From assembly GCF_017161265.1 (NCBI RefSeq), contig NZ_CP031393.1, positions 1,612,001 to 1,676,000 on the forward strand: a stretch of 64,000 nt of DNA, written 5' to 3'. Position numbers and translations under genes: made by a program. Below the pieces are notes generated by a model. The model ran no database searches. It was not told where the DNA came from and saw only the letters and a list, made by a program, of their open reading frames with translations. This stretch comes from Treponema medium (GTDB lineage Bacteria; Spirochaetota; Spirochaetia; Treponematales; Treponemataceae). Below, piece by piece: positions 33,940 through 43,356 of this stretch. The stretch's first letter is position 1, and each line of letters starts with the position of its first letter.

Positions 33940-34878
33940 TTGGATACCTCATATACAATCGTGTTGGAAGATCAGACCGTACTGTCTTCTCTATGCGGCG
34001 CAAATGATGAGAATTTACAGGTTTTTGAAACCTATTTAGGCGTTCCCGTTATCTGTCGAGGAAACGAGGTAACGGTTGTAACTTCAGACCAAGCCGTTTG
34101 CAATAGGTTTCAAAAACTCATCGACACTCTTTTAAAAAGTCCCGAAATTACTTCGGAAAGTTCTGCCGATTTTATTGCCTCCTGCGTTGCCAATAGTGTG
34201 CCGCAGGGGGGGGCTTTTTGTCCGCAGTGTATTCATATTCCGCGTGGTATAAAATCCGTCTATCCTAAAAATAGAAAACAGGCGGCATTGATCGATTCGA
34301 TCTATGCAAACGATATAACGTTCGGACTTGGCCCAGCCGGTACGGGAAAAACCTATATTGCGGTGGCGCTTGCGTTAAAGCTGTTACTGTCGCACAAGAT
34401 GCGCAAGCTTATTTTAACCCGTCCGGTGGTGGAAGCCGGCGAAAGCCTCGGGTTTTTACCCGGCGACCTTGTGCAGAAAATAAATCCGTATTTGCGTCCG
34501 CTATTCGATATTATGGAAACCCTGCTGCCTGCCGATGTGCTGCGCAGTATGGAAGAGTCTAATACCATCGAAGTAGCGCCGCTTGCCTATATGCGCGGAC
34601 GGACACTGCACAATGCCGTTGTTATTTTGGATGAAGCGCAGAATACCACAAAAGAACAGATGAAGATGTTTTTAACGCGGATGGGCGAGGGTTCAAAGCT
34701 GATTATTACCGGCGACCCGTCCCAATCGGATATTCGCGGAAGATCGGAATCGGGGCTTGTTCATGCCGTTTCTTTAATCCGTACCATTGACGGAATTGGA
34801 ATCGTTGAATTTTCTGCGAATGAAGTAGTTCGTCATTCGCTGGTGCAAAAGATTATTAATGCGTATGAAAAACAATAG
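33940..34878 (+). CDS. phoH: PhoH-family ATPase
   Basis: 312 aa. P-loop GPAGTGKT near residue 130 with Walker B VVILDEAQNTTKEQM, and the PhoH signature LTRPVVEAGESLGFLPGD. Probably an RNA-associated ATPase working with YbeY (encoded downstream). TTG 33940 was chosen because GGAG sits 5 nt before it; a GTG at 33934 would lie inside that site. The reading frame carries a run of eight G at about 34206-34213 (Gln-Gly-Gly-Ala). First of a run of five same-strand genes. Confidence 0.88.
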   Translation: MDTSYTIVLEDQTVLSSLCGANDENLQVFETYLGVPVICRGNEVTVVTSDQAVCNRFQKLIDTLLKSPEITSESSADFIASCVANSVPQGGAFCPQCIHIPRGIKSVYPKNRKQAALIDSIYANDITFGLGPAGTGKTYIAVALALKLLLSHKMRKLILTRPVVEAGESLGFLPGDLVQKINPYLRPLFDIMETLLPADVLRSMEESNTIEVAPLAYMRGRTLHNAVVILDEAQNTTKEQMKMFLTRMGEGSKLIITGDPSQSDIRGRSESGLVHAVSLIRTIDGIGIVEFSANEVVRHSLVQKIINAYEKQ

Positions 34879-34932
34879 TATCGTATTTTTAAAGGATAAC
34901 GCAACTCTTGCGGAGTATAGCGGAGTTATCGA

Positions 34933-37455
34933 ATGAAAGACGAAAACAATTCCGGATATATGAAAGCAGTAGTATTGCCGTCCATAGCGGGTTTTTTCCG
35001 CAAAATTATAGACGGGTTTCGAACTGAAAAAGTTTTTTCCATCCTCTTTATTGTAAGTTTTTTTGTTGTTATCGCTGCGATGTTGTTTACCACGCTTGAC
35101 CGCGGCGGGCTTGCCTACTTAAACCTTGATGAATTTGCCGTAGGAAGGGTGGCCGATCGCGACGTTATTGCAGGCAGGGATATTTCCTATACGGATCAGG
35201 CTGCAACGGAGATAAGAAAAACCGCTCGATTGCAGACGATTGCGCCTATTTTTCGGCAGGATATGGAACTTGTATCCGAAACGCTCAAAAAATACGATGA
35301 GTTTGTTTCTTTCATGCTTGCCTTACATAATGATACCGAAACGATCTTTGAAGCGCGGATACAGGAAGAATATCCGGGTTTTTTTGACGCGCAGCTGTTG
35401 AAAGATTTACAAAAGGTAAAACAATTTGAAGGGATGTTATCTGCCGCACAAGCTGTCGTTAAACAGGTGATGGCGGTGGGTATTGCCGAATTTCCCGAAA
35501 AAGGGCTTGAAGGTTTTAACCAAACGGAAATGACACTGTTAGTACGGCGCGGAAATAATCGCGAGTACATCAATATTCAGACAAGTTCGGTTATTAAAAA
35601 AGAGAATCTCGATGCATATATCAAAAATGCAATACGATCGCTGAATGCAAGTCTTGATTCCGGTATAACGGCAGCACTTATTCAGCCCTTTTTACATCCG
35701 ACCATCATTTACGATGAAAAAGAAACGGAAATGCGGGCGCAGGAAGCGCTTAAACAGGTTCAGCCGGTAATCGTTACCATTCAAAAAAATCAAAAGATTA
35801 TTAAACGAGGATTTATTATTACCTCGGAAAACTACCGGCAGCTGCAGGCATATTCCGATGCGGGAAATTATATTGACATCAATAAATTTTTGGGACTTTC
35901 CGCCTTTATCCTCTGTCTTTATATCATCGGTGTCTTTATGTTGTCGCCGCAGTCAATTAGCGGCCGGTTAAAAGAAAGCCGAAAGATTTTTTTATTGCTG
36001 ATTTCGCTTGCCGTATACCTTAGTGTACTTTTTACGGCAAAGGCGCTATCCCTCGTGCAGGCGCTCGATATTATTCCGTTTATTCCTGCCGCGCTGACTG
36101 CTATGCTGGTAGCCACGCTCATTTCCACAAAGATGGCAATACGGATGGTATTTCTTGTTATGCTGATTGTGCTAACGGCAACCGGTTTTAAGCTTGAACC
36201 GGCGCTCTTTGCACTGTTCTCCGGCTTGTCGGCTGTCTCATTGATGAATTTGACCGGACGGCGGATGGATTTAATTAAGACTGCATGCCAGCTTGCGATC
36301 ATTCACCCGATTATTACCTTTGTACTTTGCTCGGTATTTCCGGACTCATACAGCGACTTTGTCTTTGTGCTGCTCGGTTCGGTCATAAACGGCTTTATCA
36401 GCGGCATCTTTGTGCTCGGCTTCTTGCCTATTTTGGAAGACCGGCTGAATACGCCGACCTGCTTCCGCCTGATGGAGCTTTCCGACCTTAACTCTCCGAC
36501 GATGAAGCAGATGCTGTTGACGGCTTCCGGTACCTATAACCATACGATGATGGTTGCGACATTGGCGGAAGCAGCCTGCCGCGAAATCGGGGCAGACGCG
36601 CTGTTGGCGCGGGTCGGCGCATATTACCACGACATCGGCAAGATGGCAAACAGTGAATACTTTGTCGAAAACCAGACGTCATATAATAAGCACTTGGATT
36701 TAAACCCGCGGCTTTCGGCGGCTATCATCCGCAGTCACGTAAAAATCGGTGTGGAAAAAGCGGAAAGTATGCGGCTGCCCCGCGAGGTTATCGACATTAT
36801 CGGGCAGCATCACGGTAATTCTTTGGTACAATACTTTTATGCAAAGGCCAAAGAACTCGACCCCAATGTCAGCCCCAAGGACTTTTCGTATCCGGGGCAG
36901 CCGCCGCGTACCAAAGAGGCCGCCGTGGTAATGCTTGCCGACGTAAGCGAAGCCGCCTGCCGGACGTTAGACCATCCGTCAGTCCCGCGGCTCGAAAAGT
37001 TTATTGCGAAGCTCGTTAAGGGTAAAATGGAGTCGGGACAGCTTGATAACTGCGATTTAACGCTGCGGGAATTACGCATTATTCAAGAATCTTTTGTAAC
37101 GACGCTTGCCGGATATTACCATTCCCGTATCAAGTACCCGAATCAAAAAGACCCCGACGAAAAAGAAGGTGCAGGTGGAAAAACTCCCGACGAAAAGGCT
37201 GCACCGCAGGATGCCTCGCCGGAAAAGACTCCCGATGAAAAATCGGCGCAATCGGAAATGCCGCTTGAGAAAAGTATTTCTCCCGATGTAAAAAACTATC
37301 TGCAAATAGACCTCGGATTAACGGCATCCGAAAGCCCCGTCGGTACACCGGTATCAGAACCGTCGGCAACAGCGCAGTCATCAACTGCGACATCGGAGCA
37401 AACGACGGCAGTCAAGCAGGGGCAGCCGGATGGGAAGAACAATAAGGAAGAATAA
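34933..37455 (+). CDS. 7TM-HD membrane phosphohydrolase, PgpH/YqfF-like
   Basis: 840 aa. An N-terminal transmembrane helix, extracytoplasmic domain (about 60-310), a block of about seven hydrophobic segments (about 315-490), and a cytoplasmic HD domain with NHTMMVATLAEAACREIGAD (His) and AYYHDIGKM (His-Asp), then HHGNSLVQYFY. In Listeria the homologue PgpH degrades c-di-AMP; the substrate here is inferred only. The last about 120 residues are disordered, with repeated DEK/TPDEK words and then a Ser/Thr/Ala-rich tail. ATG 34933 follows GCGGAG. Followed at once by ybeY. Confidence 0.88.
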   Translation: MKDENNSGYMKAVVLPSIAGFFRKIIDGFRTEKVFSILFIVSFFVVIAAMLFTTLDRGGLAYLNLDEFAVGRVADRDVIAGRDISYTDQAATEIRKTARLQTIAPIFRQDMELVSETLKKYDEFVSFMLALHNDTETIFEARIQEEYPGFFDAQLLKDLQKVKQFEGMLSAAQAVVKQVMAVGIAEFPEKGLEGFNQTEMTLLVRRGNNREYINIQTSSVIKKENLDAYIKNAIRSLNASLDSGITAALIQPFLHPTIIYDEKETEMRAQEALKQVQPVIVTIQKNQKIIKRGFIITSENYRQLQAYSDAGNYIDINKFLGLSAFILCLYIIGVFMLSPQSISGRLKESRKIFLLLISLAVYLSVLFTAKALSLVQALDIIPFIPAALTAMLVATLISTKMAIRMVFLVMLIVLTATGFKLEPALFALFSGLSAVSLMNLTGRRMDLIKTACQLAIIHPIITFVLCSVFPDSYSDFVFVLLGSVINGFISGIFVLGFLPILEDRLNTPTCFRLMELSDLNSPTMKQMLLTASGTYNHTMMVATLAEAACREIGADALLARVGAYYHDIGKMANSEYFVENQTSYNKHLDLNPRLSAAIIRSHVKIGVEKAESMRLPREVIDIIGQHHGNSLVQYFYAKAKELDPNVSPKDFSYPGQPPRTKEAAVVMLADVSEAACRTLDHPSVPRLEKFIAKLVKGKMESGQLDNCDLTLRELRIIQESFVTTLAGYYHSRIKYPNQKDPDEKEGAGGKTPDEKAAPQDASPEKTPDEKSAQSEMPLEKSISPDVKNYLQIDLGLTASESPVGTPVSEPSATAQSSTATSEQTTAVKQGQPDGKNNKEE

Positions 37456-37456
37456 A

Positions 37457-37918
37457 ATGAATACTATTGCGATTACATGGCAGGATGTCCCCGAACCGAA
37501 ATGGAGTGTGCAGATTCTGCCGTTTTTAGAGGCGGTGCTTACACAGCTTGAACACACGAATTGGGATTTATCCGTTGTGTTTTGCCGCGATGCATTTATC
37601 CATGAGCTGAATAAGACCTACCGGCATATCGACTTGCCGACTGATGTGCTTTCTTTTGAGCAGGGCGATGAATACGATGATGAAGACGGAAACTTGCGTT
37701 TTAATGCGGGAGATATTGTAATTAGCCTCGATAGTTTGCGCTCAAATGCCGAAACTTTTAATGTAACGATGAATGAAGAATTAAAGCGGCTACTGATACA
37801 TGGGATTTTGCACCTGAGCGGGATGGATCATAGTGATAACGATCCGCAGCAGGAAATGCTGCAATTACAGGAAAAAATACTCAAGGAATATAGTAGTACG
37901 GTAATATATCAGGAATAA
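37457..37918 (+). CDS. ybeY: Endoribonuclease YbeY, rRNA maturation
   Basis: 153 aa, zinc metalloprotein. The motif HGILHLSGMDH (HxxxHxxxxxH) is near residues 115-125, with LPTDVLSFEQGD and AGDIVISLD upstream as in the family. ATG 37457 is preceded by AAGGAAG and starts 1 nt after the stop of the 7TM-HD gene. The phoH-7TM-HD-ybeY-corC order is widely conserved in bacteria. Confidence 0.95.
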   Translation: MNTIAITWQDVPEPKWSVQILPFLEAVLTQLEHTNWDLSVVFCRDAFIHELNKTYRHIDLPTDVLSFEQGDEYDDEDGNLRFNAGDIVISLDSLRSNAETFNVTMNEELKRLLIHGILHLSGMDHSDNDPQQEMLQLQEKILKEYSSTVIYQE

Positions 37919-37920
37919 GT

Positions 37921-38691
37921 ATGGGGATATTTGATAAACTGAAAAAAAAGCGGGCGGTTTCCGAGATTTTGCAGGATTCGCTCAATGAAGAAAAAGAAGA
38001 TATGATACGCGGTGTGGTAGATCTTTCCGACACCGCAGTAAAAGAAGTGATGATTCCGCGGATTGATGTCGATTTTATTCCGCTGGATATGGAAATGGAA
38101 GAGTTGCTGACACGTGTCGCAGAAAGCGGCCATTCGCGGTTTCCGGTTTATGACGAATCTATCGATAATGTGGTGGGTATCCTGTATGTGAAGGATTTAA
38201 TCAATTCATTCGCAAAAAAAGAACCGATCGATTTGGAAAAAATTATCAGAAAGCCGTTTTTTGTACCCGAATCCAAGCGTATTGACGGTCTGTTACGGGA
38301 GTTTAAGCGCCGCCATGTGCATATTGCGATTGCGGTCGATGAATATGGCGGCATTTCGGGTATTGTCTGTATGGAAGATATTATCGAAGAGATTGTCGGC
38401 GACATTCAGGATGAATTCGATAATGAAGGTGAAGATATTTCTTCCATTGGGGAGGGGCTTTGGCTCTGCGATGCCCGTGTCGATATGGACGATTTGGCGG
38501 AATGTCTGCATACGGAGCTGCCCTCCGATGAGTTTGAAACACTCGGCGGGTTTGTATTTGATTTATTCGGAAAAATTCCCGTGCGTTACGAAAAAGTACG
38601 GTGGAAGAATTTTGATTTTATCGTTCAGGATATGGACGGGCATAAAATAAACACGGTAAAGATCGCTGCGGTTAAAGATGAGGATCAATAA
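37921..38691 (+). CDS. CorC/TlyC-type CBS-domain protein
   Basis: 256 aa. Tandem CBS domains at about 40-180 (VKEVMIPRIDVDFIP, HSRFPVYDESIDNVVGILYVKDL, HIAIAVDEYGGISGIVCMEDIIEEIVGDI), then a C-terminal CorC_HlyC transporter-associated domain (about 185-256). No membrane segments, so it is a cytosolic relative of CorC (magnesium/cobalt efflux) and TlyC; haemolysin naming of this family is not supported here. Starts 2 nt after ybeY. Confidence 0.92.
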   Translation: MGIFDKLKKKRAVSEILQDSLNEEKEDMIRGVVDLSDTAVKEVMIPRIDVDFIPLDMEMEELLTRVAESGHSRFPVYDESIDNVVGILYVKDLINSFAKKEPIDLEKIIRKPFFVPESKRIDGLLREFKRRHVHIAIAVDEYGGISGIVCMEDIIEEIVGDIQDEFDNEGEDISSIGEGLWLCDARVDMDDLAECLHTELPSDEFETLGGFVFDLFGKIPVRYEKVRWKNFDFIVQDMDGHKINTVKIAAVKDEDQ

Positions 38692-38702
38692 AAGGAAGAT
38701 TT

Positions 38703-40697
38703 ATGCGTAAAAATAGTCTGTTTAGTATATTTCTGCTCTGCGTTGCGCTGCCTCTTTTGGCTTCTCCTATTCAACTATTTGAGAAAGGAAAGGAGCTGCA
38801 ATACCATGAAAACTGGTACGGCGCTATAGAACTCTATCAACAGGCGTTAAAAGAAAATCCTGCCTATAATGCCGTGTATCGAGGATTAGCCGAATGTTTT
38901 TACGCGCTGGGCGAATATGATCAGGCCATTGTCTATGCTGAAAAGGCGCGCCGTTACTCCCCGCAGGATGTCGATATCGAAAACCTCTATGCGTTTATTC
39001 TGATCGGTATCGGGCGTATCGAAGACGCTCAAAAGATTTTTTCGAGTGTTTTAAATCGTTATCCGAACAACCTCGACGCCCGCTTTGGCATGGCGGAAAT
39101 CGAGGTAACGGGCGGTCGCTTAACCAATGCTTCGGAACTGTACACCGCCGCGCTCCGCCGTCAGAGTGAAAACCGCAAGGCTCTTCTGTCGCTTGCGCTG
39201 CTCAGCTATGAAACGGGCAATAACAAAGCGGCGCAGAGTTATATCAGCCGCGCCCTGCAATACCACGGGGATAACGCGCAGGTGCATTACTTTGCCGGTT
39301 ACCTTTCCGCCCTTGCAGGCAACCTGAACGAAGCGGAAGGACGTATCCGTGCGGCGCTTACCATCGACGAAGACTATGACAAGGCGCGGGCGTTGCTCTG
39401 CTCGCTTTTATACAGCTCCGGCCGTTACCGCGAGGCGATGTCCGTAGCCGATTTGCGCATTGCAGGCGACCGTAAGCGTGCTGATGCGTGGTATGTAAAA
39501 GCGCTCTGCTTAATGAAGCTTGCGCAAAAAAAACAAGCCTTTGAAGCTGCGCAAATCGGGCTTTCCGTCGATACCGAAAACGAGCTGATGCGCACCCTGC
39601 TTGAGGATATCGCCGTTCAGACCTTTGAGTTTGAAGATGCACAACGGAAGGAGCTTGCCGGAGCGCACCGCATAAAGGGCGATGCCTTTTTAAACCGCAA
39701 TATGACTGACCAAGCTTTATACGAATACCGGCGCGCCCTCAAGGTGTACCCCTATGACACGGACAGCCGTCAAGCATACTCCAATATCCTGATGCGGCAG
39801 GGCTTTTATGAGCGCGCCATACAGCAGCTTGAATTTATTCAGTCCATCGAAAAAAGCACTGCTCGAATAAACGACACGGTAGAGGCTTACAGCAAGATGC
39901 TCGACCACTCGGTGCGGAACCGCTGGCAGATCGATCCGCTGTATTTGAACAAGGCACACCTTTCTATCGGGCTTTTTTATCAGGTAAATGCGGCCAATGT
40001 GTTTCATCCCGAAGCAGAAAAACTCACCGCGGCGTTGATAAACGATATTCTTTCTTACAACCGCCGTTTTGCGGTTTCCGCTCATCTGGATAGCCCCAGT
40101 TCGTATATGGAAGCGTTCAGACAGGCACGCACTGCCGGAAACGATTATTTCGGTATCATCAATTTGCAGGAAAATGAGCGGGATATACAGATTACGCTTG
40201 ACCTCTATGTCGGGCGTACCGGTTCAAAAGCGGAAACCTTAACGGTGTATCGGTCGGGTAATGATCGGTTCGGTAACGCTGTCCGCCGCATCATCGGTCT
40301 ATTTAATCAAGCAATGCCGGTTATCGGCAGCATCGCCGGTCGTTCCCAAGCAGAAGCTGTTATCGATATCGGTTCGGGCGACTGCGATTTTACCGATTAT
40401 ACTATCGAAATCGTCAAAAAGGGAACGCTCACCATCGCGAATGAAGGCATCGGTCTTTTGTACAACGAAAAAGATGTACTCGGGACGTTCACGATAGGGC
40501 GGATTTCGGAAGACCTTACCGAAGGAACGCTTACGCGGAAGGGATACTACGATAGGATGACGAAAGGCGATATGGCGGTACTCATTTACACCGATCCGGC
40601 AAAGACCGGCAGTAAGGCGGAAAAAACCGTCGACGGCACCGACCCGCGCGGGCAGCAGATGTCGCAGTTGTTGTCTTTGTTACGAAGCATCCGATAA
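38703..40697 (+). CDS. Exported TPR protein
   Basis: 664 aa. Signal peptide (FLLCVALPLLASP). About eight or nine TPR units follow through residue 370 (NWYGAIELYQQALKENPAYN, GEYDQAIVYAEKARRYSPQD, ALYEYRRALKVYPYDTDS). The C-terminal 270 residues hold a mixed alpha/beta domain (RFGNAVRRIIGLFNQAMPVIG, GSGDCDFTDYTIEIVKKGTLT), a layout resembling periplasmic assembly or PEGA-type proteins. GGAAG upstream of ATG 38703; probably same operon as corC. A family A repeat begins on the base after its stop codon. Confidence 0.85.
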   Translation: MRKNSLFSIFLLCVALPLLASPIQLFEKGKELQYHENWYGAIELYQQALKENPAYNAVYRGLAECFYALGEYDQAIVYAEKARRYSPQDVDIENLYAFILIGIGRIEDAQKIFSSVLNRYPNNLDARFGMAEIEVTGGRLTNASELYTAALRRQSENRKALLSLALLSYETGNNKAAQSYISRALQYHGDNAQVHYFAGYLSALAGNLNEAEGRIRAALTIDEDYDKARALLCSLLYSSGRYREAMSVADLRIAGDRKRADAWYVKALCLMKLAQKKQAFEAAQIGLSVDTENELMRTLLEDIAVQTFEFEDAQRKELAGAHRIKGDAFLNRNMTDQALYEYRRALKVYPYDTDSRQAYSNILMRQGFYERAIQQLEFIQSIEKSTARINDTVEAYSKMLDHSVRNRWQIDPLYLNKAHLSIGLFYQVNAANVFHPEAEKLTAALINDILSYNRRFAVSAHLDSPSSYMEAFRQARTAGNDYFGIINLQENERDIQITLDLYVGRTGSKAETLTVYRSGNDRFGNAVRRIIGLFNQAMPVIGSIAGRSQAEAVIDIGSGDCDFTDYTIEIVKKGTLTIANEGIGLLYNEKDVLGTFTIGRISEDLTEGTLTRKGYYDRMTKGDMAVLIYTDPAKTGSKAEKTVDGTDPRGQQMSQLLSLLRSIR

Positions 40698-41455
40698 CCT
40701 TTTGAAAATATACGGCATATCTACTTCGTTGCTGCGCACAAATTAATCCTCAACGTATCAAAGATACGTCTGCGGTTAATTTGTGCTCGCGCCTCGTATC
40801 TACGCCGTCTATTTTCAAAAGGCTTGCGGCAAATGATATTTCAGAATCGCCACGGATGGCGGTGGTTCTAGTCAGTAGCGTGTTTGCCCTGCAAACACGT
40901 AGGTACAAAATGTACAGGGATGTACATTTTGTACCGTGCCTGCGGTTAATTTGTGCTCGCGCCTCGTAATTTCAAAACGGACAAGGATGTCCGTGAAATT
41001 GAGCAGAAGCGAGTTTTTTGTTAGAAAAACTCGTCGTTAAGCAGTTGTACACGGATGTACAACTGCTTAACAGTCTATTTTCAAAAGGCGCTGGTTCAAA
41101 AATATACGACACATCTACTGCGTCATACGGTAAAAAAGTGTCCTCAACGTATCAGAGCGGACAGGGATGTCCGTGGTTATAAGCAGTAGCGAGTTGCGTC
41201 AATTTACAACATCCGTGTTGTAAATTGACTTGCGAGTTTTGCCAAAGGCAAAACATCGTTTCTGCTTAATACGCCCGCCATCCGTGGCGGTACTGAACAC
41301 AAATCTCGTCGTCAGAACGCCCAAGGATGGGCGGGGAATAAGTCAGGAACAAGTTTTGGAACAAAACTTGTCCTCTACCGATGTACATGGACGTACATCG
41401 GTAGAGAGGTACACGGATGTACAACTGCTTAACAGTCTATTTTCAAAAGGCTTGC
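40698..41455. repeat. Block of nested palindromes: family A elements plus many NGGA-loop hairpins
   Basis: The whole 853-nt gap before radC. Family A copy 1 at 40698-40822 has ends CCTTTTGAAAATATACGGC and its near complement, with inner CACAAATTAA/TTAATTTGTG and ACGTATC-AAA-GATACGT. Two further degraded A-like copies end at about 41088 and 41455 with TCTATTTTCAAAAGG. Inserted hairpins: 40848-40861, 40879-40899, 40902-40935, 40968-41000, 41010-41033, 41036-41071, 41158-41173, 41198-41229, 41236-41254, 41275-41290, 41318-41333, 41349-41371, 41373-41406, 41409-41422. I see no gene here. Confidence 0.88.
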
Positions 41456-41550
41456 GGAAAGCTCTATACCGCATGCCGCTACTGAAAATCCTCGACATAT
41501 TTTTCTCATTTTCCCTGCCAAAATGACTGCTCGTGCGCTATATATCGGGT

Positions 41551-42273
41551 ATGATTATACATTCAAATGTACGGGAAAAACCGAATATACGAGAACGTCT
41601 TTTGGCGCATGGAGCGGAACAGCTCAGCGATACCGATTTACTCGCGGTTCTTCTGCACACCGGTATTGCAAATAAGCCGGTAACAAAACTTGCCGAAGAG
41701 ATTATCCGGCATATCGATACACGTAAAACGGAAAGTATCGAAGCGGCGTTAAAGACCGTTAACGGGATAGGGGCTGCGAAGTTATCAACGATACTCGCGG
41801 CGTTCGAGCTTGGTAGGAGATATTACGGTGTCGGAGGTGAAAAAGTCCGGCATCCGAGTGATATCGTTCCATTCTTGCGGCATTACTCGGTGCGTAAACA
41901 AGAGCAGTTTATCTGTGTATCGCTGAACGGTGCGCACGAAATTTTAGCAATCCGTGTAGTTTCAGTCGGGACACTGACGCATACGCTCGTGCATCCTCGT
42001 GAGGTATTCGCCGATTCACTTGCAGATAGAGCTGCCGCAGTTATTCTTGCACACAACCACCCTTCAGGCGCTTTGGCGCCTTCTGCTGAGGATTTAAACC
42101 TGACACACCGGCTCTGTGAGGCGGGACGCCTCTTAGGAATTGAGGTGTTGGATCACATCATTTTGTCGCCGAACGGTGAGTATATGAGTTTTATCGAGGC
42201 AGGTTTCCCGCTCATATCAGGAGGTGGTGTTAGTACGCAAGCGGAACGAGGCTGTACGCGGGGAGGTTTTTGA
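41551..42273 (+). CDS. radC: RadC family protein (JAB/MPN domain)
   Basis: 240 aa. N-terminal helix-hairpin-helix-like region (LLAHGAEQLSDTDLLAVLL, VNGIGAAKLSTILAAFELG). C-terminal JAMM-like domain with HNHPSGALAPSAEDLNLTHRL (HxH...D zinc motif) and VLDHIILSPNGEYMSF. The RadC role in DNA repair is doubtful in the literature. ATG 41551 is preferred over the in-frame GTG 41533, but no clear ribosome binding site supports either. It is preceded by the repeat block. Confidence 0.92.
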   Translation: MIIHSNVREKPNIRERLLAHGAEQLSDTDLLAVLLHTGIANKPVTKLAEEIIRHIDTRKTESIEAALKTVNGIGAAKLSTILAAFELGRRYYGVGGEKVRHPSDIVPFLRHYSVRKQEQFICVSLNGAHEILAIRVVSVGTLTHTLVHPREVFADSLADRAAAVILAHNHPSGALAPSAEDLNLTHRLCEAGRLLGIEVLDHIILSPNGEYMSFIEAGFPLISGGGVSTQAERGCTRGGF

Positions 42274-42322
42274 CGGGAAGTCCTCAAAAGCTTCAGCGTG
42301 CAGCGGTTTTTCAGCGGTACTC

Positions 42323-43351
42323 TTACCGGCGCAAAAAGTTACGGAAAGCGTAAGCGGGGTAACGTTTTGTGTTACCGGAATAAAACCATCCTGTTATTGC
42401 TTCAAAAGCGGCAGGGTGTAAGTACGGCATAGACGCCTCTGATATTTTCTGCTTTAAAAACAGGTCGAGCCATCCGAGTATTAACAGCCTATAGCGCATA
42501 TAAAGTTCGATATCGAACCAACCTGAAAGCATATTGCCTTTGGTATCGAGCCCGCTGCTATGGACACCGTTCTTAACGGCAAAAAAAGCTGCGGGAGCGG
42601 AGGTATTGCAGTGTTCGTAAAATTCAAAGGTTTTTTCGGGATATGCAACATTATCTTTGTTGCCGGTAACAATAAGAATGGGAATGTGCAGGGCGGTTAG
42701 ATCGGTACCGAGAACCTCATTTTTTCCTCCAACTCGTTCTACCAAAGAAGATGCTCCGTTATACGGATTCAATGCAATCACGGCACCGATATCGGGGGTT
42801 GATTTTGAAAAATGCAGCGCAGCGGTTCCTCCCATAGAGTGACCGATTATTGCTATTTTTTGCATATCCATCCGCTTAAATAAACGGCTTTCGGTATTTT
42901 CGTTTGCCATTTTTAAAAGGGTATATGCCGATTCAAATGCAGCGATAAACTCTTCGGGGTAACTTTTTTCTTTTGCCGACAATATTGCCGCAACATATCC
43001 CTGAGAGGCAAGATAACGGGCAAGGCTTGCATTCGGCTTTTTTGAAACATGCCAGCCATGACTGATAATAACGAGCGGGTATGTTCCCTCAAGTACCGGA
43101 TAAAAAACGGTGAGTGGAGTGTCTAAAACACCTTCATCGGTTAATTCAGGTGCTGAAAAAGCGTGATTGAGTTCATAGTTGTAGATGCGGTTATGTTTTT
43201 TGAAAGATTCAGGATTCAAGACGGCAACTTCATATTCGAGCTGTGCATCAATGGTTAGCGCATACAGTACGGTTGTTCCGTTTAACAGAAGTAGTAAGGC
43301 AAAAAAGAAAAATGTACGCGGTAAAAAAAATATCGTTTTATATGTTTTCAT
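42323..43351 (-). CDS. Exported alpha/beta hydrolase
   Basis: 342 aa. N-terminal hydrophobic signal (FFFALLLLLNGTTVLYA). Serine hydrolase fold with LVIISHGWHVSKK (oxyanion region near 95), nucleophile Ser in GHSMGG near 170, acid in VTGNKDNVAYP near 245, and His in NGVHSSG near 278: a complete triad. Similar in plan to dienelactone-hydrolase/cutinase-like esterases; substrate unknown. Starts 5 nt after the stop of the CYTH gene, so likely in an operon with it. Confidence 0.82.
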   Translation of the reverse strand: MKTYKTIFFLPRTFFFFALLLLLNGTTVLYALTIDAQLEYEVAVLNPESFKKHNRIYNYELNHAFSAPELTDEGVLDTPLTVFYPVLEGTYPLVIISHGWHVSKKPNASLARYLASQGYVAAILSAKEKSYPEEFIAAFESAYTLLKMANENTESRLFKRMDMQKIAIIGHSMGGTAALHFSKSTPDIGAVIALNPYNGASSLVERVGGKNEVLGTDLTALHIPILIVTGNKDNVAYPEKTFEFYEHCNTSAPAAFFAVKNGVHSSGLDTKGNMLSGWFDIELYMRYRLLILGWLDLFLKQKISEASMPYLHPAAFEAITGWFYSGNTKRYPAYAFRNFLRR

Positions 43352-43356
43352 AAAAT

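Noticed and set aside
40698-41455. CRISPR-like array or integron cassette array in the repeat block
   Set aside because: No regularly spaced direct repeats or unique spacers. attC-like sites would need GTTRRRY/RYYYAAC ends and intervening cassette genes, and neither is present.
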